Shown here: piece after piece, positions 24,016 to 29,362 of the stretch | Position numbering within the stretch: position 1 is the first letter of the stretch | How the letters are laid out: each line of letters starts with the position of its first letter | Assembly (NCBI GenBank): GCA_015229045.1 | Contig: JADGCJ010000033.1 | Span: 1 to 29,362, forward strand | Length of the DNA: 29,362 nucleotides | Direction of reading: 5' to 3' | DNA from: Magnetococcales bacterium | GTDB lineage: Bacteria; Pseudomonadota; Magnetococcia; Magnetococcales; DC0425bin3 | Position numbers and translations under genes: made by a program | Notes under the pieces: generated by a model | What the model was told of the DNA's origin: nothing | The model's input: only the letters and a program-made list of their open reading frames with translations | The model's database searches: none

Positions 24016-25986
24016 ATGGATGCCCAACCCCGGATTCTGCTGGCCGAGGACGATCCATTCACCATGCAGTGGCTTTCCGACTTTCTGCGCAGGGCAGGTT
24101 ATGTCGTGACGCAGGCCACGAATGGCAACCAGGCCCTGGATCTCTTCCGTCAATTGTTGCCCGATATCGTTCTTCTGGATGCCGTGATGCCCGTTATGGA
24201 TGGCATCACGGTTTGTGCACACATCAAGGTCACTGCCGCAGGTCAACACACTCCGGTCGTCATGATGACCGGCGCCTCCCATGAGGTGGAGCTGGTGGAT
24301 CAGGCCTTCCAGGCCGGGGCCGAGGAGTTTATCACCAAACCGATCCACTGGCCCATCTTGCGTAACCGCCTACGCCTTATGGTCCAAAAATCCAGGGCGG
24401 AGAAACTTCTTCTGGAACAACAACGAGAGCTGAAGAAAGCCAACCGGCTCTTGCGGACGGTTCTCGACAGCATGCAGGCTTTGATCTTTGTGGCAGATCA
24501 GAAAAGCTATGAAATACTCTTCATGAACAAATTTGGCAGAGAGCATTTCAACGTTTCCGAAGAGAAGACTTGCTGGGAGGTATTTCAAGAGGATGGCATC
24601 GCCCCCTGCCCCGTTTGCAAGGATAACCAGTGGCTGGACGCCAGCGAGAGTCCGTCCGGTTTTGTGCAATGGGAATCCAACCTGAACCAACCGGGCAAAT
24701 GGTTTCAGATTACCGGGGCTCTCATCCCCTGGACACAAAAAACTCTGGCCCGGCTGCATGTTGCCACGGATATCTCGGAGCGAAAAAAAACCGAAGAGGC
24801 CATGCAACAAGCCAGGCAACTGGCCGACAACGCCAACCGCGCCAAAAGTGAATTTTTGGCCACCATGAGTCACGAAATTCGCACCCCCATGAATGGTATT
24901 ATCGGGATGACCGAACTCCTCCTGGAGAGTTCTTTAAGCCAGGAGAATCGCGTCCATGTCCATGCCATCCACGAGTCCGCCAACAACCTCCTGTCCATTG
25001 TCAACGCCATTTTGGACTTTTCCAAAGTCGAGGCTGGTCAGCTGACTCTGGAACCCATCCCGTTTGACCTGCGCAAGATGATCGAAGATTTGACCAACCT
25101 CTTTCAGGGATTGGCGCACAAAAAAGAGCTGCGTCTGGACAGACGAATCAATCCCACGCTGCCCGTCTTTGTGGTACACGATCCTGTCCGTTTGCGGCAA
25201 ATCCTGACCAACCTCCTCTCCAACGCCGTCAAGTTTACGCCGCAGGGGGGCGAGGTGACGTTCGCTGTTGAATGCACACGCCTGGTCAAGGATGTCAACT
25301 GGATCCGCTTCATGGTGCGTGATAGCGGAATTGGCATAGCCCCTGACCAGTTCGCCAAACTTTTCAAAATTTTTTCCCAGGGAGACAGCTCCACGACCAG
25401 AAAATTTGGCGGGACGGGTCTTGGGCTGATTATTACCAAGCGCTTGATTAAATTGATGGGTGGTTACATTCATGTTGATAGTTCGGTCAACGTGGGAAGC
25501 GTTTTTACGGTTGATCTCCCTTTTACAATTCCCGCAGTTCAAGCAAAAGCTACTGAAACAGAGGCCACCTCTCCTGTCACCTCATATCACTTCCCCCCCA
25601 ATCTCCGACTTTTGTTGGTGGACGACGACTCTGTCAATCGCACTGTAGTACGTGGTATTCTAAAGCGACATGGTTTTACCATCGACGAGGCTCATGACGG
25701 CATCGATGCCCTGGAAAAACTGGCCGCCACTACCTACGATCTGGTTCTTATGGATTGTCAGATGCCCAACATGGATGGCTATACCGCTTGCCAGACGTTC
25801 AGGGATAACGAACGCACACGGCAGGAGGGTCGTCATACGCCGGTCATTGCCCTGACAGCCAACGCCATGCAGGGCGATCGGGAAAAATGCCTCGCTGCGG
25901 GCATGGATGACTATCTGGCCAAGCCCATCCGCGGCGAAGATTTGCGCTCCCTCCTGAAGCTCTGGCTCACCAGGACCACCCAATAA
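24016..25986 (+). CDS. Hybrid histidine kinase REC-PAS-HisKA-HATPase-REC
   Basis: With start ATG 24016 the protein has 656 residues and is soluble. It begins with a receiver (PRILLAEDD, D55 in LLDAVMPVMDG, ITKPI after the switch). A PAS domain follows (about 150-260) with a CPVC pair of cysteines in APCPVCKDN, a feature of some redox- or metal-sensing PAS domains. HisKA carries H286 in TMSHEIRTPMN. A HATPase domain (DSGIGI, GGTGLGLIITK) and a C-terminal receiver with D580 in LMDCQMPNMDG complete it. An N-terminal receiver suggests the kinase takes input from another kinase, perhaps CheA just upstream. The frame extends to TTG 23986 with no ribosome site; the start is uncertain. Confidence 0.92.
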   Translation: MDAQPRILLAEDDPFTMQWLSDFLRRAGYVVTQATNGNQALDLFRQLLPDIVLLDAVMPVMDGITVCAHIKVTAAGQHTPVVMMTGASHEVELVDQAFQAGAEEFITKPIHWPILRNRLRLMVQKSRAEKLLLEQQRELKKANRLLRTVLDSMQALIFVADQKSYEILFMNKFGREHFNVSEEKTCWEVFQEDGIAPCPVCKDNQWLDASESPSGFVQWESNLNQPGKWFQITGALIPWTQKTLARLHVATDISERKKTEEAMQQARQLADNANRAKSEFLATMSHEIRTPMNGIIGMTELLLESSLSQENRVHVHAIHESANNLLSIVNAILDFSKVEAGQLTLEPIPFDLRKMIEDLTNLFQGLAHKKELRLDRRINPTLPVFVVHDPVRLRQILTNLLSNAVKFTPQGGEVTFAVECTRLVKDVNWIRFMVRDSGIGIAPDQFAKLFKIFSQGDSSTTRKFGGTGLGLIITKRLIKLMGGYIHVDSSVNVGSVFTVDLPFTIPAVQAKATETEATSPVTSYHFPPNLRLLLVDDDSVNRTVVRGILKRHGFTIDEAHDGIDALEKLAATTYDLVLMDCQMPNMDGYTACQTFRDNERTRQEGRHTPVIALTANAMQGDREKCLAAGMDDYLAKPIRGEDLRSLLKLWLTRTTQ

Positions 25987-26036
25987 ATCCTCTCACTCTG
26001 ATGAATGGTTGCGGATTGACAAAGCAGGGTGCCGAC

Positions 26037-27110
26037 ATGTGGTCCAGCCAACACATCAAATTGACTCTTGCCATCGCGCTGATCCAGGCTGCCGCGTTGG
26101 GAACCCTGTTGGTTTACATTCAAGGATCCCTCAAGCCCGGTGAAGGCATCGTTGCCTGGGGGTTGACTGGCGTGTGCCTGCTTGGGAGCGTGGTACTGGC
26201 CTGGTCGAGCCTGAAGTCGCAACCCAACCTCCCTGCCCCTGCTCTCTCTCCGCCTGCCAAAACAGCCGATCCCCACCCCGTATCGACACCCGTGACACAC
26301 TCCGGGATCTCCCCCAGGAAGGAGATGCGTATCCTGCTGGTGGAAGACAGCCCGGAAATACAGATCGTCGTGGAGGATATGCTGGCCCAATCGGGCATTA
26401 CGGTGGATGTGGCCGATAATGGCCAGGAGGGTCTGCTCGCCTTGACCCGTGCCACCCATGACCTGGTTCTCATGGATTTGAGCATGCCCATCATGGACGG
26501 CTGGACGGCTGTGCGCCAAATCCGCCAGCTGCCTGCCCCCTACAATGCCATTCCCATCATCATCTTGACTGCCAACACTTTTTCGGGGGTCCGTGAGGCG
26601 TGCATGGCCATCGGTGCGCAAGGCTACCTCACCAAGCCCGTGCAACGAGACCTCCTGCTGGGCAGCATACGTGCCTTGCTGTCAGGAGCAGACCCTGCCA
26701 TCACGCAATTGGCTTCTGCCATTATTGCCCCGGTGGATGCCATCGTCACCACCATTCCCCTGCTCGATGCAGCCGTCCTGGAGCAAATGGCACGAGATAC
26801 CACCCCAGGTCTGGTACCGCGTATGGTCAACGTTTTTATCCAGGAGGCCAGCAAACGTCGGGAGCGCATCCTGCTGGGGGTGTCAAGCGGCGATATGGAG
26901 GCGATTCGCCTGGAAATCCATGCCCTGAAAAGCAGTGCCGGTACCTTCGGGGCGCGGGCGCTTTACAACTCATCCCTGGAGGCCGACCTTGCCGGCAAGA
27001 ATGGCCAGAATTCCGTACTCCTGAAACGGGGCCAGGAGCTGCCCAATCTGATCCAGCGCACCATCGACGCCTATCAGGCGCATTTTCCGGAGCCAATCCA
27101 TGCCCATTGA
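26037..27110 (+). CDS. Membrane-anchored REC-HPt phosphorelay protein
   Basis: From ATG 26037 (AGGG 8 bases upstream) the protein has 357 residues. Two membrane helices lie near 9-27 and 38-57, then a Pro-rich linker. A receiver begins with MRILLVEDSPE and has D147 in LMDLSMPIMDG. A C-terminal HPt domain has H295 in IHALKSSAGTFGA. There is no kinase domain, so it must be phosphorylated by another protein, probably the hybrid kinase encoded 51 bases upstream, and pass phosphate on. An ATG at 26001 is an alternative without a ribosome site. The next gene starts inside its last codons (11-base overlap). Confidence 0.88.
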   Translation: MWSSQHIKLTLAIALIQAAALGTLLVYIQGSLKPGEGIVAWGLTGVCLLGSVVLAWSSLKSQPNLPAPALSPPAKTADPHPVSTPVTHSGISPRKEMRILLVEDSPEIQIVVEDMLAQSGITVDVADNGQEGLLALTRATHDLVLMDLSMPIMDGWTAVRQIRQLPAPYNAIPIIILTANTFSGVREACMAIGAQGYLTKPVQRDLLLGSIRALLSGADPAITQLASAIIAPVDAIVTTIPLLDAAVLEQMARDTTPGLVPRMVNVFIQEASKRRERILLGVSSGDMEAIRLEIHALKSSAGTFGARALYNSSLEADLAGKNGQNSVLLKRGQELPNLIQRTIDAYQAHFPEPIHAH

Positions 27111-28248
27111 ACCCACCCCCTTTCGCCAGGAGTTCCCCCTGCAAGAGGGGTTGATCTATCTCAACCATGCCGGGGTGGCTCCTGTACCGAGGCGTTCGCT
27201 GCGCATCATGACGGAGGTGGCCAACCACATGGCCCGCTACGGCGCCTCCCGTTACCGCGAGCTGGATGCCCTCCACGAAGGGGCCAGGCAGCGCTGCGCC
27301 CAATTGCTCGATGTCTCTGCCAGGCAGATCGCCCTGGTGCCCAACACCTCCGAGGGACTCTCCTTCGTCGGTTTGGGGGTGGCGTGGCACTCCGGAGACG
27401 AAATCGTCACGACCGACCAGGAGTTTCCTTCCAACATTGTCATCTGGTTGGATCTGGCCCGTCGCCATGGCTTGACGGTGCATCAAGTACCTTCGGGGGT
27501 CGATGGCCGGGTGGATGCGTTAGCGCTACTGGAACGGGTCAACGCCCGCACCCGAATCGTGGCTGTCAGTTCGGTGCAATTTGGCACCGGAGCGGTGGTG
27601 GATCTGCTGCAACTGGGTGCGGCTCTGCGTTCGACCTCGACTTTGCTGGTCGTCGATGGCATTCAGAGTCTGGGCATTCTGCCCCTGCATCCGGCGAGCG
27701 TAGGCATCGACGCCCTGTGCGCCGATGGCCATAAATGGCTTCTCGGTCCGGAAGGGTGCGGCCTTCTCTACCTGTCAGAAAAAGGCCTCGACCAGATTCA
27801 ACCCCGGGTGGTGGGTTGGCACTCGGTGGCCAACGCCGGGGATTATCAACACATTTGCATCGACCCCCGGGACGACTGCCGCCGTTTCGAGGCCGGTTCG
27901 CCCAATATTCTGGGCACCGCTGCCCTGGGCGAGAGCATCGGCCTGCTCCTGGAGGTGGGCATCGAAACCGTTCGTGCACGGGTACACCAACTGGTTTCAT
28001 CCCTGACCACGGGTCTGCGCGATCTGGGCTGCGTCATCCACACCCCTTTGGGTACGGATGGCTTTCCCGGTGCCGGAATCGTGGTTTTTTCCCATCCCGA
28101 CATGGAAACGGCCACGCTGCATCGGGAGTTGCTGGCCCGCAACATTTACCACGCCCATCGCGGTGCCGGGGTGCGTTTTTCACCGCACTTTTATCAGGAC
28201 GCGACCGATGTCACCCTGGCCTTGCGAGGGGTGGCGGAGGTGCTATAA
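27100..28248 (+). CDS. Class V aminotransferase-fold PLP enzyme (cysteine desulfurase-like)
   Basis: The 382-residue protein has the fold of SufS/NifS/CsdA and kynureninase relatives. IYLNHAGVAPVP near the start is the usual N-terminal strand. VPNTSEGLSFVG matches the phosphate-binding loop. VVDGIQSLG holds the Asp that contacts the PLP ring nitrogen. The PLP lysine is K212 in ADGHKWLLGPEG, and RFEAGSPNILG follows. I see no obvious catalytic Cys loop of a desulfurase, so isopenicillin-epimerase-like or other class V enzymes are equally possible and the substrate is unknown. GGAG lies about 8 bases before the ATG. It overlaps the REC-HPt gene by 11 bases, so it is translationally coupled to the signalling block. 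Confidence 0.88.
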   Translation: MPIEPTPFRQEFPLQEGLIYLNHAGVAPVPRRSLRIMTEVANHMARYGASRYRELDALHEGARQRCAQLLDVSARQIALVPNTSEGLSFVGLGVAWHSGDEIVTTDQEFPSNIVIWLDLARRHGLTVHQVPSGVDGRVDALALLERVNARTRIVAVSSVQFGTGAVVDLLQLGAALRSTSTLLVVDGIQSLGILPLHPASVGIDALCADGHKWLLGPEGCGLLYLSEKGLDQIQPRVVGWHSVANAGDYQHICIDPRDDCRRFEAGSPNILGTAALGESIGLLLEVGIETVRARVHQLVSSLTTGLRDLGCVIHTPLGTDGFPGAGIVVFSHPDMETATLHRELLARNIYHAHRGAGVRFSPHFYQDATDVTLALRGVAEVL

Positions 28249-28264
28249 TCCCTCGTGTTGACTC

Positions 28265-28441
28265 TTAAAGTTGCACCAGGGAACCAAAACCAGAAAACTT
28301 ATCAAGCCCTGTTTTCATGGCAAAGGCAACGTCAAAAGCATCCCTTGCCCCGAGCGTTGACCAGTGTTCGGCTTGAATACCCGCGCTGGCCAAAACATCG
28401 ACCCAACGTGGCGAGAGGTTCATATCGATGAGCAGCTTCAT
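28265..28441 (-). pseudogene. Truncated DUF5615 PIN-like toxin
   Basis: Only 58 codons remain. The first 35 residues (MKLLIDMNLSPRW, then EHWSTLGARDA) match the N-terminus of DUF5615 PIN-like proteins, including the first active-site Asp (D6). After that the family expects an IMxxA helix and a THDLDF segment with the other acidic residues. Instead an unrelated tail (FDVAFAMKTG...) runs to a stop 17 bases from the end of the convergent aminotransferase gene. The nuclease core is therefore lost. The start overlaps the DUF433 remnant stop as ATGA, the usual antitoxin-toxin layout. Confidence 0.7.
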
Positions 28442-28641
28442 GCCATAGCCAGGATGACCTCATGTTCCTCTGCTCGCCATGCAGCATAGCGAAGGGCCTG
28501 CAAAATATCTTCGCGTTCGAGGTAGGGGTAAGGTGCCAGCCAGTTCATGGCAGGCAGGGCCAAGAAACCCTGGCTTCTGCCAAACACCACCCCAAGAGAC
28601 CCTGGCTTCTGCCAAACACCACCCCAAACGCAAAGCCTCAC
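28438..28641 (-). pseudogene. DUF433 antitoxin remnant
   Basis: The last 36 codons (from ATG 28548) read MNWLAPYPYLEREDILQALRYAA and then a charged tail, matching the C-terminal YPxLxxEDIxxALxYAA pattern of DUF433 proteins. The N-terminal DNA-binding half is missing. The upstream part of the open frame, to GTG 28641, is encoded by a 32-bp tandem repeat and has no homology. It lies directly before the truncated DUF5615 gene, its usual partner. The pair is most likely non-functional. Confidence 0.6.
28568..28627. repeat. 32-bp tandem repeat, two copies
   Basis: A 28-base segment starting CCCTGGCTTCTGCC is identical at 28568-28595 and 28600-28627, separated by 4 bases (period 32). It lies exactly where the DUF433 N-terminal half should be. 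Two units and no cas genes exclude a CRISPR array. Confidence 0.85.
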
Positions 28642-29362
28642 CAGGTCCGGGGAACAAAGGCCGTGTCGTTGGCCAGGTGCATGGAGTCACCAGACTGGAC
28701 GATGACCCACAACCCGGCGTTCATGGCGAAGCGGTCAACTCCCTCTTCGATGACGATACCGGCAACGGCCCCCATCACACGCCGATCCGCATACTCGGGG
28801 AAGAAATCCTTGAATTCAGCCAACTGCGTCAAATGGTCCCGCACATCCTCACTCCGCAGCTTGCTCTTGACCTCCACCAGGGCGACGGTATCGGTGTTCA
28901 CCACCAGCAGATCGATCTCCATGTGACGGTTGCCGGGAAGTTTGGCCTTGACCCGGGGGCTGACCTTGTGGATGGGGATGCCCCGTTCGGCAAACAGGGT
29001 TTCGCAGGCTGGCGCAACCAGGCTCTCTACAAAGTCTCCCCAACGATCGCCCAACCTGCCAACCAGGACTGAGGCCTCCTTGACCTTTTTGTTGGTCTCC
29101 TCATTGCTCTCGCGCATTTTCCTTTCGGTTTCGGCGCTGTTCTCCCGCAGGATCCGCCTGGTTTCCTGGATGTCTTGTTTCATCCTGGCTTCCGCCTCTT
29201 CAGCCCTGGTTTCCGCCTCTTTCATCCTGGCTTCTGCCCTGGCTTCCGCCTCCTTCATCCTGGCTTCCGCCTCAGCCTTGGACCTGGCTTCCGACTCGCG
29301 AAACAGACGGTTGGTCTCCTCGAACAGTTTCCAGATATCATCAATGGTGTGGGTTTGCGACA
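28638..29362 (-). CDS. Coiled-coil PD-(D/E)XK nuclease-like protein (DUF3782 type), 5' end outside window
   Basis: The frame is open to the window edge; the last bases on this strand read TG-TCG-CAA-ACC, so a start ATG probably lies one base beyond. The visible start (SQTHTIDDIWKLFEET) is followed by about 90 residues of Ala/Glu/Arg/Lys coiled coil with repeats such as EARMKEAEARAEARMKEAE. The C-terminal half carries MEIDLLVVN and VALVEVKSKL, the D...ExK core of PD-(D/E)XK nucleases, and the family's GVDRFAMNAGLWVIVQSGD end. Such proteins occur in many copies in cyanobacteria and some proteobacteria; their function is unproven. The next frame begins by overlapping its stop codon. Confidence 0.8.
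   Translation of the reverse strand, partial: SQTHTIDDIWKLFEETNRLFRESEARSKAEAEARMKEAEARAEARMKEAETRAEEAEARMKQDIQETRRILRENSAETERKMRESNEETNKKVKEASVLVGRLGDRWGDFVESLVAPACETLFAERGIPIHKVSPRVKAKLPGNRHMEIDLLVVNTDTVALVEVKSKLRSEDVRDHLTQLAEFKDFFPEYADRRVMGAVAGIVIEEGVDRFAMNAGLWVIVQSGDSMHLANDTAFVPRTW

Noticed and set aside
28568..28627. CRISPR array
   Set aside because: Only two repeats with a 4-base spacer and no cas genes.
29190..29290. Short direct repeats around CCTGGCTTCCGCC
   Set aside because: They encode the EAR/KEA coiled-coil heptads of the PD-(D/E)XK protein.

Overview
The window is about 29 kb of GC-rich, gene-dense bacterial DNA. RNase E with an Arg/acid-rich tail, divergent rluC/rne as in enterobacteria, bacterial-type ProRS, type IB GTP cyclohydrolase and many CheC/CheX/hybrid-kinase proteins point to a proteobacterium. 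A deep alphaproteobacterial or Magnetococcia-like lineage is my best guess, but that is inference; no rRNA or other phylogenetic marker was available to settle it. I saw no rRNA, tRNA, CRISPR array, insertion sequence or prophage.

Layout. (1) 1-2292: a hairpin-rich dispersed repeat, then an STT3/PglB-type oligosaccharyltransferase homologue. (2) 2293-6709: a second copy of the repeat, nadB with a structured leader, a membrane-anchored Sel1-repeat protein and a doubtful small ORF. (3) 6719-10514: a likely operon folE2 - proS - CheX-like - PopZ-like helical protein - rpsU, closed by a strong intrinsic terminator. (4) 10558-13749: a three-gene accessory module (HEPN-like small protein, KGGVGR-variant MinD/ParA-like ATPase, P-loop ATPase with an RGAGKS Walker A). 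It sits between rpsU and rluC and is the best candidate for an uncharacterised conflict or defence system. (5) 13820-17426: rluC and rne, divergent. (6) 17518-27110: a one-strand signalling block made of a CheC-like phosphatase, a five-domain hybrid kinase, a REC-GGDEF diguanylate cyclase, a CheA, a second hybrid kinase and a membrane-anchored REC-HPt protein. A class V aminotransferase-fold enzyme overlaps its last gene. (7) 28265-29362 (minus strand): a decayed DUF433/DUF5615 toxin-antitoxin pair, a 32-bp tandem repeat and a PD-(D/E)XK-type protein that runs off the window.

How the genes may work together. The signalling block holds HPt domains, receiver domains, two phosphatase-like proteins (CheC-like here, CheX-like in the proS operon) and a c-di-GMP synthase, but no CheW, CheR, CheB or methyl-accepting receptor. 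It therefore looks like a multistep phosphorelay feeding c-di-GMP output rather than a complete chemotaxis operon. The DNA-level novelties are the compensatory hairpin repeat (two copies), a 34-bp segment shared by 2518-2551 and the minus strand at 23793-23826, an inverted repeat at 23792-23909, and a degenerate 70-bp-offset duplication of the cheA 5' end.
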